DNA of 44,685 nucleotides from Azohydromonas aeria (GCF_009760915.1 NZ_VIDQ01000063.1:1-44685); one strand, 5' to 3'. Shown: positions 16,977 to 26,631, counted from the first letter of the stretch. Numbers and translations are program-made. Notes: generated from the letters alone by a model not told the origin.

Positions 16977-17783
16977 GTGTCCCGGGACGACATCGACTCC
17001 ACCCGCAGGCCGCGCGGCCGCGGCGCCCTCGTGGCGCTGCTGGCCGGCGCGGCCCTGCTGTTTGCGGGCTTCATCGCCCTGGGCACCTGGCAGCTGCAGC
17101 GCCTGGCCTGGAAGCGCGACCTGATCGCGCGCCTGGAGCAGCGCCTGGGCGCGCAGCCCGTGCCCGCGCCGGGCCGCGCCGCCTGGGCGGCGCTGGAGCG
17201 CGGCACCGACGAGTACAAGCGCGTGACGCTGCGCGGCCACTTCGCCCACGAGCTGGAGACGCTGGTGCAGGCCAGCACCGAGCTGGGCAGCGGCTACTGG
17301 GTGCTCACGCCGCTGCGCAGCGACGACGGCTTCTGGGCGCTGGTGAATCGCGGCTTCGTGCCGCCGGATCGCCGCGCGCGCGAGATGCGCACCGACCGCG
17401 CCGAGGGCGAGCAGCAGGTCACGGGCCTGCTGCGCCTGACCGAGCCGGGCGGCAGCCTGCTGCAGGACAACGACGCGGCGGCCGGGCGCTGGTACTCGCG
17501 CGACGTGGCCGCCATCGCCGCCGCGCGCGGCCTGGCCGAGCGCCCGCCCGGCGCGGTGGCGCCGTACTTCGTCGATGCCTCGGCGCCGGCCGCCGCGGCC
17601 ACCGCGGCCACCGCAACCGAGACCTGGCCCCGCCCGGGCCTGACCGTGGTGCGCTTCACCAACAACCACCTGTCCTACGCACTGACCTGGTACGCCCTGG
17701 CAGGGATGGTGGCGGCCGCGGCGGTGTACGTGGTGCGCGACGACCGGCGGCTGCGCGCGCGCGCGGCGTCCTCCTCGGCCTGA
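16977..17783 (+). CDS. SURF1-family oxidase assembly protein
   Basis: This 268-residue inner-membrane protein has one helix near each end (ALVALLAGAALLFAGFIALGTWQLQRL and WYALAGMVAAAAVYVV) and a periplasmic domain between, the standard SURF1 layout. GTWQLQRLAWK, the YWVLTPL strand, WALVNRGFVP and the C-terminal NNHLSYALTWY are clear family motifs. SURF1 proteins help place haem in subunit I of haem-copper oxidases. Being one base after cyoD, this one very likely serves the bo3 enzyme. It starts with GTG. An Ala-rich insertion near residue 205 is a low-complexity feature. Confidence 0.93.
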   Translation: MSRDDIDSTRRPRGRGALVALLAGAALLFAGFIALGTWQLQRLAWKRDLIARLEQRLGAQPVPAPGRAAWAALERGTDEYKRVTLRGHFAHELETLVQASTELGSGYWVLTPLRSDDGFWALVNRGFVPPDRRAREMRTDRAEGEQQVTGLLRLTEPGGSLLQDNDAAAGRWYSRDVAAIAAARGLAERPPGAVAPYFVDASAPAAAATAATATETWPRPGLTVVRFTNNHLSYALTWYALAGMVAAAAVYVVRDDRRLRARAASSSA

Positions 17784-17786
17784 GCC

Positions 17787-19130
17787 GTGGCTGCGGACGC
17801 TGCAGCCCAGGCGAGCCCCGTGCCGGCCGCCGCCGACGCGGGCCGGGCCGAGCACCTGGCCGGGCGCAAGAACCTGGTGCAGCTGGTGCAGCTGCGCTGG
17901 CTGGCCGTGGGCGGGCAGCTGCTCACCATCGTGGCCGTGCACTACCTGCTGGGCATCGAGCTGCCGCTGGGCGAGATGCTGCTGCTGCTGGCGGCGCTGT
18001 CGCTGTTCAACGCCGTGTGCGCGCTGCGCGCCCGGGCCGCGCGCCAGGTGCTCGACCGCGAGCTGTTCGCCGGGCTGCTGGTGGACGCGGCCGTGCTCAG
18101 CGGCCAGCTCTACTACAGCGGCGGGGTGAGCAACCCCTTCGTGTTCCTGTTCCTGCTGCAGGTGGTGGTGGCCGTGGTGCTGCTGGGCCCCCGCCTGGGC
18201 TGGGCCATGGCGCTGCTGACCGGCGGCTGCTTCGTGGCGCTGACGCAGTGGCACCGGCCGCTGGAGCTGCCCGGGCTGGAGCCGGCGCTGCCGCCGCACT
18301 ACGTGGGCGGGCTGCTGCTGTGCTTCATGCTGGTGGCGGCGCTGCTGGTGCTGTTCATCGGCCGCATCGGGCGCAACCTGCGCCAGCGCGACGAGCGCCT
18401 GGCCAACCTGCGCCAGCGCGCCGCCGAGGAGGAGCACATCGTGCGCATCGGCCTGCTGGCCTCGGGCGCGGCGCACGAGTTGGGCACGCCGCTGGCCACG
18501 CTGTCAGTGATCCTGGGCGACTGGTCGCGCATGGCGGTGTTCGCCGCCGAGCCCGAGCTGCGCGAGGAGATCGACGAGATGCAGGTGCAGCTCCAGCGCT
18601 GCAAGCGCATCGTCAGCGGCATCCTGCTGGCCGCGGGCGAGGCGCGCGGCGAGGCGCCCGTGGAGACGACGCTGCATGAATTCCTCGACGACCTGGCCGC
18701 GCACTGGCTGCGCACCCGGCCCGCGCCCGGGCTGCGGCTGCAGCGCGAGAACCTGCCCGACGTGGACATCGTCTCCGACACCGCGCTGCGGCAGATGATC
18801 GACAACGTGCTCGACAACGCGCTGGAGGCCGCGCCCGATGCCGAGCCCACGCTGTGGGCCGAGTGCGAAGATGACGAGCTCGTGCTGCGCGTGCAGGACA
18901 GCGGCCCGGGCTTCGTGCCGGAGATGCTGGCGCGGCTGGGCAAGCCTTACCAGTCGAGCAAGGGCCGGCCCGGCGGCGGGCTGGGCCTGTTCCTGGCCGT
19001 CAACGTCGCGCGCATCCTGGGCGGGCGGCTGCAGGCGCGCAACCGCGAGGGCGGCGGCGCGGAGGTGACGATCCGGCTGCCGCTGGCCGCGCTGACGCTG
19101 CAGGACAAGGACACCGATGAGCCCCACTGA
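17787..19130 (+). CDS. regB: RegB/PrrB-type redox sensor histidine kinase
   Basis: This is a membrane sensor kinase of the RegB/PrrB/ActS/RoxS group. The 447 residues hold about six membrane helices (residues ~30-195) with the GGVSNPF loop at ~112-118, which corresponds to the ubiquinone-linked loop of RegB. The H-box AHELGTPLATLS places the phospho-His at 230. A Cys at ~272 in QRCKRI sits about where RegB has its redox-active Cys265 (H+42 here, H+40 there from memory). N-box DNVLDNALEA and a G-box GGGLGLFLAVNVA follow. It starts with GTG three bases after the surf1 stop. The last 14 bases overlap regA, so sensor and regulator are coupled. Confidence 0.93.
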   Translation: MAADAAAQASPVPAAADAGRAEHLAGRKNLVQLVQLRWLAVGGQLLTIVAVHYLLGIELPLGEMLLLLAALSLFNAVCALRARAARQVLDRELFAGLLVDAAVLSGQLYYSGGVSNPFVFLFLLQVVVAVVLLGPRLGWAMALLTGGCFVALTQWHRPLELPGLEPALPPHYVGGLLLCFMLVAALLVLFIGRIGRNLRQRDERLANLRQRAAEEEHIVRIGLLASGAAHELGTPLATLSVILGDWSRMAVFAAEPELREEIDEMQVQLQRCKRIVSGILLAAGEARGEAPVETTLHEFLDDLAAHWLRTRPAPGLRLQRENLPDVDIVSDTALRQMIDNVLDNALEAAPDAEPTLWAECEDDELVLRVQDSGPGFVPEMLARLGKPYQSSKGRPGGGLGLFLAVNVARILGGRLQARNREGGGAEVTIRLPLAALTLQDKDTDEPH

Positions 19131-19665
19131 TGAAGAACGCCGGCTGCTGATCGTCGAGGACGACGCGGCCTTCGCCCGCACGCTCTACCGCAGCTTCGAG
19201 CGCCGCGGCTACGCCGTGCAGCGCGCGGCCAGCCTGGCCGAGGTGCAGGCGCTGCTGGACGGCGGCGAGCGCCCGGGCTACGCGGTGGTGGACCTGAAGC
19301 TCAGCGGCGGTGCCTCGGGGCTGAACTGCGTGCAGTTCCTGCACGAGCGCGACCCGGACATGGTCATCGTCGTGCTCACCGGCTACGCCAGCATCGCCAC
19401 CGCCGTGGAGGCCATCAAGCTCGGCGCGCGCCACTACTTGGCCAAGCCGGCCAACACCGACGACATCGAGGCCGCCTTCGGCCGCGCCGAGGGCAATGCC
19501 GAGGTCGAGCTCAGCGGCCGCGCCACCTCGCTCAAGACGCTGGAGTGGGAGCGCATCCACGAGACGCTGGCCGACACCGGCTTCAACGTCTCCGAGACCG
19601 CCCGCCGCCTGGGCCTGCACCGGCGCACGCTGGCGCGCAAGCTGGAGAAGCAGCGGGTGAAGTAA
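19117..19665 (+). CDS. regA: RegA/PrrA-type response regulator
   Basis: This 182-residue response regulator has a receiver domain with the acidic pocket EDD at 14-16, phospho-acceptor Asp ~59 (VVDLKL), Thr in LTGYAS and Lys in LAKPAN. A Fis-type helix-turn-helix lies at the C-terminus (NVSETARRLGLHRRTLARKLEKQ). That HTH is the near-invariant signature of RegA/PrrA/ActR. In relatives these regulators act on respiratory and redox genes in response to the sensor next door. The gene overlaps regB. It is the last gene of the cyo run, and a short GC hairpin follows. Confidence 0.95.
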   Translation: MSPTDEERRLLIVEDDAAFARTLYRSFERRGYAVQRAASLAEVQALLDGGERPGYAVVDLKLSGGASGLNCVQFLHERDPDMVIVVLTGYASIATAVEAIKLGARHYLAKPANTDDIEAAFGRAEGNAEVELSGRATSLKTLEWERIHETLADTGFNVSETARRLGLHRRTLARKLEKQRVK

Positions 19666-19666
19666 G

Positions 19667-19683
19667 CCGCGGCCGGGCCGCGG
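19667..19683. terminator. GC hairpin between regA and the convergent MCP gene
   Basis: CCGCGGC and GCCGCGG form a perfect 7-bp stem with a 3-base loop immediately after the regA stop. No U-tract follows on either strand, so it is at best a weak bidirectional terminator. Confidence 0.4.
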
Positions 19684-19684
19684 A

Positions 19685-21433
19685 TCAGAACTGCTCCCAG
19701 CCGTCGTCGGTCCCCGTGCGCGCGGCGGCCGGTGCCGCTGCCGTGGGCTGAGCGCCGCCGCGGGCGCCGAAGGCGGGCCGCACCACGTTGCGGGCGCGGT
19801 CCGGGCCGCGCCGCTCCATGCCGTCCCAGTTGCCCGTCGCAACCACGGCCGGGGCCGTGGCGGGAGCCGGGCCGCCGTCGGCCGCCAGCCGGAACACCGA
19901 CACCGCTTCCACCAGGCGCTGCGCCTGGGTGCGCAGGCTCTCCGCCGCCGCGGCGCTCTGTTCCACCAGCGCGGCGTTCTGCTGCGTGGCCTGGTCCATC
20001 TGCGACACGGCCTCGCCGACCTGGGCCACGCCGCGGCTTTGCTCGGCGCTGGCGGCGTTGATCTCGGCCATCAGGTCCGTGACGCGGCGGATGGCGCTCA
20101 CGACCTCCGTCATGGTCTGGCCGGCCTGGTCGGCCAGGGTCGAGCCGTCGGCCACGCGCTGCACGCTCTCGGTGATCAGCGCCTTGATCTCCCGGGCCGC
20201 CTCGGCGCTGCGCTGCGCCAGGCTGCGCACCTCGCCGGCCACGACGGCGAAGCCGCGGCCCTGCTCGCCGGCGCGCGCGGCTTCCACCGCGGCATTGAGC
20301 GCCAGGATGTTGGTCTGGAAGGCGATGCCGTCGATGGTGCCGATGATGTCGGCGATGCGGCGCGAGCTCTCCTCGATGCCGCGCATGGTGTCCACCACCT
20401 GCGCCACCACCGTGCCGCCGCGCGCGGCCACGTCCGAGGCGCCCTGCGCGAGCTGGTCGGCCTGGCTGGCGTTGCCGGCGTTGTGGCTCACCGTGCTGCC
20501 GAGCTCTTCCATGGAGGCGGCGGTTTCCTCCAGCGCCGCGGCCTGCTGCTCGGTGCGGCGGCTCAGGTCCTGGTTGCCCTGCGCGATTTCGGCGCTGGCC
20601 AGGGCCACGCCGTCGGCATTGCGGCGCACCTCGCTGACGGTACGTGCCAGCTGGTCGCGCATGGACTTCATCGCGGCCATGAGGCTGGCCTCGTCGCCGG
20701 GGCGGCAGGCGACCTCGGTGGCCAGGTTGCCCTGCGCGATCTCGCGCGCCACGGAAGCGGCCTGCGCCGGCTCGCCGCCGAGCTGGCTGGTGATGGTGCG
20801 CGTGATGGCCACGGCCAGCCCGAAGGCCAGCGCCGCGGCCAGCAGGCAGGCACCGATGAGCAGGTTGCGGTTGAGGGCGTAGGCCTCGGCCGCTTGGCGG
20901 ACCTCGGCCGCGGCCTGCTCGTTGCCGTAGGCGATGTAGGCATCGACGCTGCGCACCAGCGCCGCCAGCAAGGGACGGCACTCGGCGTTCATCCTGGCCG
21001 TGGCCTGCTCGCGCTGGCCCTCCAGCGCCAGGGCGACGATGTTCAGCGCCAGCGGGCCGTAGCGGGACTCGATGCTCTGGAACTCCCTGAACAGGCCGCG
21101 CTCGCGCTCCGACACGCTTTCCATGCGCGCCAGCGCCTGGCCCAGTTGGCCCATGGCCGCGGTGACGCGCGCGTGCGAACGCTCGACCAGTGCCTTTTCG
21201 GCCTCCCGTTCCGCCGGGCTGGTGAGCAGCACCAGGTTGCGGGCGCTGATGGCGCGCGCGTCGGCCGCGCTTTGCACCTCGTGCGCCAGCGCCTGCCGGA
21301 CTGCCGTTTCGCCGGTGTAGTCCTCAAAGTCGTCGTGCTCCTGCTTCAGGGCCTGCAGCGCCAGCAGTGACACGGCAACGACCAGTGCGGCGAGCAGGGC
21401 GAAGCTCGCCATCAATTTGTTTCTGACGGTCAT
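19685..21433 (-). CDS. Methyl-accepting chemotaxis protein
   Basis: This is a 582-residue transmembrane chemoreceptor. An N-terminal helix (ASFALLAALVVAVSLLAL) and a second at ~190-210 flank a periplasmic four-helix-bundle sensor domain. A HAMP domain follows, then the signalling domain with the hairpin tip IDGIAFQTNILALNAAVEAARAGEQGRGFAVVAGEVRSLAQRSA, the almost invariant kinase-contact region. Adaptation sites lie in the flanking Glu/Gln-rich helices. A low-complexity Ala/Pro/Gly linker leads to the C-terminal DGWEQF, which resembles the WExF tether that binds CheR/CheB in enteric receptors. The ligand is unknown. The start region has only a weak GGAAAC ribosome site. Confidence 0.95.
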   Translation of the reverse strand: MTVRNKLMASFALLAALVVAVSLLALQALKQEHDDFEDYTGETAVRQALAHEVQSAADARAISARNLVLLTSPAEREAEKALVERSHARVTAAMGQLGQALARMESVSERERGLFREFQSIESRYGPLALNIVALALEGQREQATARMNAECRPLLAALVRSVDAYIAYGNEQAAAEVRQAAEAYALNRNLLIGACLLAAALAFGLAVAITRTITSQLGGEPAQAASVAREIAQGNLATEVACRPGDEASLMAAMKSMRDQLARTVSEVRRNADGVALASAEIAQGNQDLSRRTEQQAAALEETAASMEELGSTVSHNAGNASQADQLAQGASDVAARGGTVVAQVVDTMRGIEESSRRIADIIGTIDGIAFQTNILALNAAVEAARAGEQGRGFAVVAGEVRSLAQRSAEAAREIKALITESVQRVADGSTLADQAGQTMTEVVSAIRRVTDLMAEINAASAEQSRGVAQVGEAVSQMDQATQQNAALVEQSAAAAESLRTQAQRLVEAVSVFRLAADGGPAPATAPAVVATGNWDGMERRGPDRARNVVRPAFGARGGAQPTAAAPAAARTGTDDGWEQF

Positions 21434-21694
21434 GGTTTCTTGTTTCCGATGCTTGTCTCGTTGTTATTGGAGCCAGGGCTCCTGGCTGGCTCGGGAGCAT
21501 CGGCGCTCGGCGACGCCACTTGTTACAGAACTGTCAATGTGTGCGCTGCACGCGCCGCAGCGCGCGGTGCAGGTCCGGCCGCGCGAGGCTGGAATACTGG
21601 CGGGGCACGGTCCGCGCCGCGGGCCCTGCTAACGACACTTCCCGATGCTTTTAGCGGCACGCTCCGGTCTGGGCCTGCCGCCAAGGAGACCCGC

Positions 21695-22219
21695 ATGCCG
21701 CTGTACCGCCTGGGCGACAAGGCCCCTTCCGTCGATGCCACCGCCTTCGTGGCGCCGGACGCCACGCTCGTGGGCGACGTCCGGCTCGGGGCCCAGGCCA
21801 GCGTCTGGTTCCAGGCCGTGGCGCGTGGCGACAACGAGCCCATCACCATCGGCGCGCAGTCCAACGTGCAGGAGGGCGCGGTGCTGCACGCCGACCCGGG
21901 CTATCCGCTGACCATCGGCGAGCGCGTCACCATCGGCCACCAGGCCATGGTGCACGGCTGCACCATCGGCGAAGGCAGCCTGATCGGCATCCAGGCCGTG
22001 GTGCTCAACGGCGCGAAGATCGGCAGGCACTGCCTGGTGGGCGCCGGCGCCGTCGTCACCGAGGGCAAGGACTTCCCGGACCGCAGCCTGATCCTGGGCG
22101 CGCCGGCCAAGGTGGTGCGCCAGCTCGGCGACGAGGACGTGGCCCGGCTGGAGCGCGCGGCGGCGGGGTACGTGGAGCGGGTCGGGGTGTTCTCCACCGA
22201 GCTGGAGCGGGTGGGCTGA
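21695..22219 (+). CDS. Gamma-carbonic anhydrase family protein (YrdA-like)
   Basis: This 174-residue left-handed beta-helix protein of the YrdA/PaaY/gamma-carbonic anhydrase group has hexapeptide repeats through most of its length (for example TIGERVTIGHQAMVHGCTIGEGSLIGIQAVVLNGAKIG). The metal-site His residues are present (HADPGYP and GHQAMVHG). N-terminal VWFQAVARGDNEPITIGAQSNVQEG and C-terminal ILGAPAKVVRQL are standard for the family. Many members bind zinc and some hydrate CO2 or hydrolyse thioesters; the activity here is not decided by sequence. ATG 21695 is supported by AAGGAG at 21683-21688. It is transcribed alone and diverges from the MCP gene. Confidence 0.93.
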   Translation: MPLYRLGDKAPSVDATAFVAPDATLVGDVRLGAQASVWFQAVARGDNEPITIGAQSNVQEGAVLHADPGYPLTIGERVTIGHQAMVHGCTIGEGSLIGIQAVVLNGAKIGRHCLVGAGAVVTEGKDFPDRSLILGAPAKVVRQLGDEDVARLERAAAGYVERVGVFSTELERVG

Positions 22220-22227
22220 CGGGACGG

Positions 22228-22248
22228 GACCGGCCGGGCCGGCCGGTC
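22228..22248. terminator. Hairpin between convergent genes
   Basis: GACCGGCC and GGCCGGTC form a perfect 8-bp stem with a 5-base loop, overlapping the stop codon of the minus-strand GGDEF gene. No U-tract is present on either side, so terminator function is uncertain. Confidence 0.35.
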
Positions 22249-24229
22249 AGCCGAGGGACGCTGCGCTCTCGTCCGCAACCGCCGCCTGCTCCGCCACCAC
22301 CGGCCCATGCAGCTGCACCTGGTTGCCCCCGCCCTCGCGCGCCTGCCACAGCGCCTGCGTGGCGCGCTCCAGCAGGGTCTGCGGATGGTCGTGCAGCGTC
22401 GGGCGCAGCGCGTACACGCCGATGCTGGCCGTGACGCGGCCGCGCGGGCTGGCGCCGTGCGCGATGGCCAGCATCTCCACGCCGCAGCGCACCATCTCGG
22501 CCACCGCCAGGGCGCCGGCGGCGTCGGTGTCGGGCAGCAGCACCGCGAACTCGGCACCGCTCCAGCGGGCGGCCAGGTCGCCCGGGCGGCGCTGCACGTT
22601 GCGCACGGCCATGGCCATGCGGCGCAGGCAGTCCTCGCCCGCGGCCGCGCCGTCGCCGTCCAGCAGGGCCTCGAAGTGGTCCACGCCCACGCACAGCACC
22701 GACAGCGGCAGCCCGCTGCGCTGCGCGCGCCGCAGCTCGCCGGCCAGCGCGCCGTTGAGCTGGCGCCGGTTCGGCAATCCCGTCACCTCGTCGAAGGCCG
22801 CCAGCCGCGCCAGCTCCTGGTTCAGCTCGGCCACGTGGTGCTGCGCCTGGCGCAGCTCGATCTCGGCCTGCTTGCGCGCCGAGACGTCGCTGCGCACGGC
22901 GATGTAGCGCCCGGGCTGCCCCTCGGCGCCGGCGCAGGGCACGATGGTCGTGTCCAGCCAGTGGTGCGTGCCGTCCTTGGCGCGGTGGCGCACCTCGCCC
23001 TTCCACACCCCGCCCGCGGCCAGCGTGCGCCACATCGACTGGAAATAGGTGGCCGGCTGCCGGTCGGCGTCGAGCATGCGCAGGTTCTGGCCGACGAGCT
23101 CGTCGTCGCCGTACCGGCTGATCTCGCGGAAGCGGGCGTTGACGTGCAACAGCGTGCCGTTGAGGTCCGACACGTCCACCGCCGCGTGCGCGTCGATGGC
23201 ACGCTCCAGGTCGCCCAGGTGCCGCATCGACCGCTCCAGCGCCTGCGCCGCGCGCCGCTGCGCCGCCACTGCCCGCGCCGCCCAGGCGCCGCCCAGCGCC
23301 ACCAGCAGCAGCAGCGCCGCGGCCAGCGCGCCGTCGCGAGCGGCCTGTTCGCGCCAGGCCGCCAGGGCAGCCTCCCGCGGCACGCCCGCCAGCGCCAGCA
23401 GCGGCAGGGCGTCGTCGCGCGCGTAACCGTAGCGGCGCTCGACGCCGTCCAGCGGCGAGACCGCGTCGAAGGTGCCCGAAGCCGCGCCGCTCCAGTGCTC
23501 CGAGCTCAGCACCGAGGCCTCGCGGTCCATGCCGATGGCCTGCTCGACGAAGGGATGCCGCGCCAGCAGCGTGCCGTCGCCGCCGTGCAGCGCCAGCACC
23601 GTGCCGGGCGGCACGTCCCAGGCCGCGAAGCGGGCATCGAGCCCGCGCAGGCGCAGCAGCGCCACCACCACGCCGGCGAACTCGCCGTCGCCCGACTGCA
23701 GCCGGCGAGACACCGGGATCAGCCACTCGCCCTGGCGCGGCGCGCGCAGCGGCGTGCCCACCCGCAGCGCATCGCGGCCGGCGCCGCGCTGGGCTTCGAA
23801 GAAGGGCAGGCCCCGCGCCGACCCCGACTCCTCGCCCGCGGCTGCCGAGCTGGCCAGCAGCCGGCCGTCGGCGGCATGGACGGCCACCTCGCGCAGGTCC
23901 GGTTGCGCGCCGGCCTGCGCCGCCAGCGCGTGGCGCAACAGCTCCAGCGCCCGCTCCCCGGTGCCGGCGCCCTCCTGTGCCTCGCGCACCAGCCCGGTCA
24001 CCAGCGCGGCCTGGCGCGTGAGCTCCACGCTCTGCCGCAGCACCGCCGCGGCCAGCTGGGCGCTGTGCGCCTGTGCCGCCTCCAGTGCCGCGGCACGGGC
24101 CCGCCACTCGAAGCCCAGGAACAGCGCGACCAGCGCCAGGCAGGCCAGGGCAAAGGCCGCGTGGACGCGGCGATCCGCGCGAAGGGACGGCGATTCGGCG
24201 GGAAGGCTGGATTTGTTCTGATCGGACAT
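22247..24229 (-). CDS. Membrane PAS-GGDEF protein with degenerate active site
   Basis: This is a 660-residue signalling protein. A first membrane helix at ~24-42 and a second at ~300-325 flank a periplasmic PDC/dCache-like sensor domain. A PAS/PAC domain follows (residues ~345-475: VSDLNGTLLHVNARFREISRY, HWLDTTIVP, RYIAVRSDVSARKQ), then a GGDEF domain from FDEVTGLPNRRQL. The signature loop reads SGAEF (residues 557-561) instead of GG(D/E)EF. The metal-binding 'DxD' strand reads VGVDHFE, losing one Asp, and the usual substrate Asn is missing. Diguanylate cyclase activity is therefore doubtful; a GTP- or partner-binding role is possible. No EAL domain follows. The ATG at 24229 lacks a clear ribosome site. 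Confidence 0.88.
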   Translation of the reverse strand: MSDQNKSSLPAESPSLRADRRVHAAFALACLALVALFLGFEWRARAAALEAAQAHSAQLAAAVLRQSVELTRQAALVTGLVREAQEGAGTGERALELLRHALAAQAGAQPDLREVAVHAADGRLLASSAAAGEESGSARGLPFFEAQRGAGRDALRVGTPLRAPRQGEWLIPVSRRLQSGDGEFAGVVVALLRLRGLDARFAAWDVPPGTVLALHGGDGTLLARHPFVEQAIGMDREASVLSSEHWSGAASGTFDAVSPLDGVERRYGYARDDALPLLALAGVPREAALAAWREQAARDGALAAALLLLVALGGAWAARAVAAQRRAAQALERSMRHLGDLERAIDAHAAVDVSDLNGTLLHVNARFREISRYGDDELVGQNLRMLDADRQPATYFQSMWRTLAAGGVWKGEVRHRAKDGTHHWLDTTIVPCAGAEGQPGRYIAVRSDVSARKQAEIELRQAQHHVAELNQELARLAAFDEVTGLPNRRQLNGALAGELRRAQRSGLPLSVLCVGVDHFEALLDGDGAAAGEDCLRRMAMAVRNVQRRPGDLAARWSGAEFAVLLPDTDAAGALAVAEMVRCGVEMLAIAHGASPRGRVTASIGVYALRPTLHDHPQTLLERATQALWQAREGGGNQVQLHGPVVAEQAAVADESAASLG

Positions 24230-24496
24230 CGGGGGCACCCGGGCAGCGCTGACGCTCCCGGGCCGTTGGGTGATGCCCGTTGTTCGGCGCGGATCAGGGC
24301 CCGTGAAGAGCCCCGCGGCACGCTGCCGCGGCAATAGCACACGGTTTTTTACAAATCTGCGGCTCACGGCCCCGCCCGGAGCCGGCGCGAGGCGGACGCA
24401 CGGCCTGTTTCCGGGGGCTTCCAGTGCAACGGCCGGGCCCGGCCAGCCGCCCGCCGCCGCCCTGGAACGCGGCGTGCCAGCCGATACAGTGCAGCC

Positions 24497-25213
24497 ATGC
24501 CCAGCCCGACCGAAATTGCCCGGCGCGTCGTCGAATCCATCCTGGCCCAGCGCCTGCAGCCCGGCGAGCGCCTGGGCGAGCAGGAGCTGGCCGACCTCTT
24601 CGGCGTGAGCCGCACGCTGGTGCGCGAGGCGCTGATGCAGCTGCAGGCGCGCGGCTTCGTCGAGGTGCGCAGCCGCAAGGGCTGGTACGTGGTGGAGCCC
24701 TCGGCCGAGGAGGCGCGCGACGCCTTCGCGGCGCGGCGTGCGGTGGAGTCGGGGCTGCTGGCGCAGGCCGGGCAGCGCTTCGGGGGCGACGGGCAGCCGC
24801 TGCAGGCGGCCGTGGCACGCATGCGCCAGCACCTGGCGCAGGAACGCGCCGCCATCGAGGAGTCCGACGCGGCCACGCGCGCCTTCATGCTGGCCGACTT
24901 CCACGTCTGCCTGGCCGAGTGCCTGGGGCACCGCGTGCTGGCCGACATGCTGCGCGACCTCACGGCGCGCACCACGCTGGTGGCCACGCTCTACCAGTCC
25001 ACGCACGACGCGCGGGAGTCCTGCGAGGACCACGCCCGCATCGTCGAGGCCATCGAGCAGGGCGACTTCAGCCGCGCCACCACGCTGATGCTGGCGCACA
25101 TCGGCCACGTGGAGGACGCGCTGGGCCAGGCCGGCGCCACGGCCGACGACGCCCGGGCGCGGCTGCGCGCCTCGCTGGCGCCGCTGGGGGCATCGCGCCC
25201 GGCGCCGGCCTGA
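24497..25213 (+). CDS. GntR/FadR-family (FCD) transcriptional regulator
   Basis: This 238-residue repressor-type regulator has an N-terminal winged helix (GERLGEQELADLFGVSRTLVREALMQLQARGFVEVRSRKGWYVV, residues ~25-70) and an all-helical FCD ligand domain. The domain carries metal-site residues in FHVCLAECLGH and a His in LAHIGHVEDAL. FCD regulators commonly sense carboxylates or amino acid-derived metabolites. It points toward the minus-strand amino acid ABC operon and ends 21 bp from it, which suggests that operon as a target (inference). A CTTGTATGCAAG dyad in the promoter region of that operon fits FadR-type sites. Confidence 0.92.
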   Translation: MPSPTEIARRVVESILAQRLQPGERLGEQELADLFGVSRTLVREALMQLQARGFVEVRSRKGWYVVEPSAEEARDAFAARRAVESGLLAQAGQRFGGDGQPLQAAVARMRQHLAQERAAIEESDAATRAFMLADFHVCLAECLGHRVLADMLRDLTARTTLVATLYQSTHDARESCEDHARIVEAIEQGDFSRATTLMLAHIGHVEDALGQAGATADDARARLRASLAPLGASRPAPA

Positions 25214-25234
25214 GGATTCCGGTGCGGCGCCGCC

Positions 25235-25978
<744 letters not shown>

Positions 25979-25979
25979 G

Positions 25980-26630
25980 TCAGTGGACACGGGCGAGCTT
26001 CCTTTCCAGCCGGCGGCTCCAAGCCGACAGCGGCCAGCACAGCGCGAAGTAAAGCAGCGCCACGCAGGCATAGACGGTGAACGGGCGGAACGTGGTGTTG
26101 GTGATCATGGTGCCGGCCTTGGTCAGCTCGATGAAGCCGATCACCGAGGCCAGCGCCGTGCCCTTGATGACCCGCACCGAGAAGCCCACGGTCGGCGCCA
26201 CGGCGATGCGCAGCGCCTGCGGCCCGATGACGTGGCGCAGCTTCTCGCCGAAGGACAGCGCCAGGCTGTCCGCCGCTTCCCACTGCCCGCGCGGGATGGC
26301 GTTGACGCAGCCGCGCCAGATCTCGCTGAGGAACGCGCTGGCATAGAGCGTGAGCGCCATGCCCGCGGCGGCGAAGGCCGGCACGTTCAGGCCCAGCAGC
26401 GCCAGGCCGAAGTAGGCCAGGAAGAGTTGCATCAGCAGCGGCGTGCCCTGGAACAGCTGCACGTACAGCGCCACGCCGCGCTCGGCGCCCGGCCAGCGCG
26501 TCAGGCGCAGCGCCAGCAGCGCCAGGCCCAGCAGGCCGCCGCCGATGAAGGCGGTGAGCGACAGCGCCACCGTCCAGCGCGCGGCCAGCAGCAGGTTGCG
26601 CAGGATGTCCCAGAGGGTGAAGTCGGTCAT
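25980..26630 (-). CDS. Polar amino acid ABC transporter permease
   Basis: This 216-residue inner-membrane permease is of the HisMQ type, with about five helices. The amino acid importer motifs YVQLFQGTPLLMQLFLAYFG and EIWRGCVNAIPRGQWEAADSLALSFGEKLRHVIGPQALRIAVAPTVG (the EAA coupling helix) are clear. The second part, GTALASVIGFIELTKAGTMITNTTFRPF, is also typical. It starts one base after the stop of the other permease, so expression is coupled. Confidence 0.96.
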   Translation of the reverse strand: MTDFTLWDILRNLLLAARWTVALSLTAFIGGGLLGLALLALRLTRWPGAERGVALYVQLFQGTPLLMQLFLAYFGLALLGLNVPAFAAAGMALTLYASAFLSEIWRGCVNAIPRGQWEAADSLALSFGEKLRHVIGPQALRIAVAPTVGFSVRVIKGTALASVIGFIELTKAGTMITNTTFRPFTVYACVALLYFALCWPLSAWSRRLERKLARVH

Positions 26631-26631
26631 G

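Noticed and set aside
21471..21487. Inverted repeat AGCCAGG-GCT-CCTGGCT in the leader of the first MCP gene
   Set aside because: A 7-bp dyad of this kind is expected by chance in DNA this GC-rich. Nothing else supports a regulatory role.
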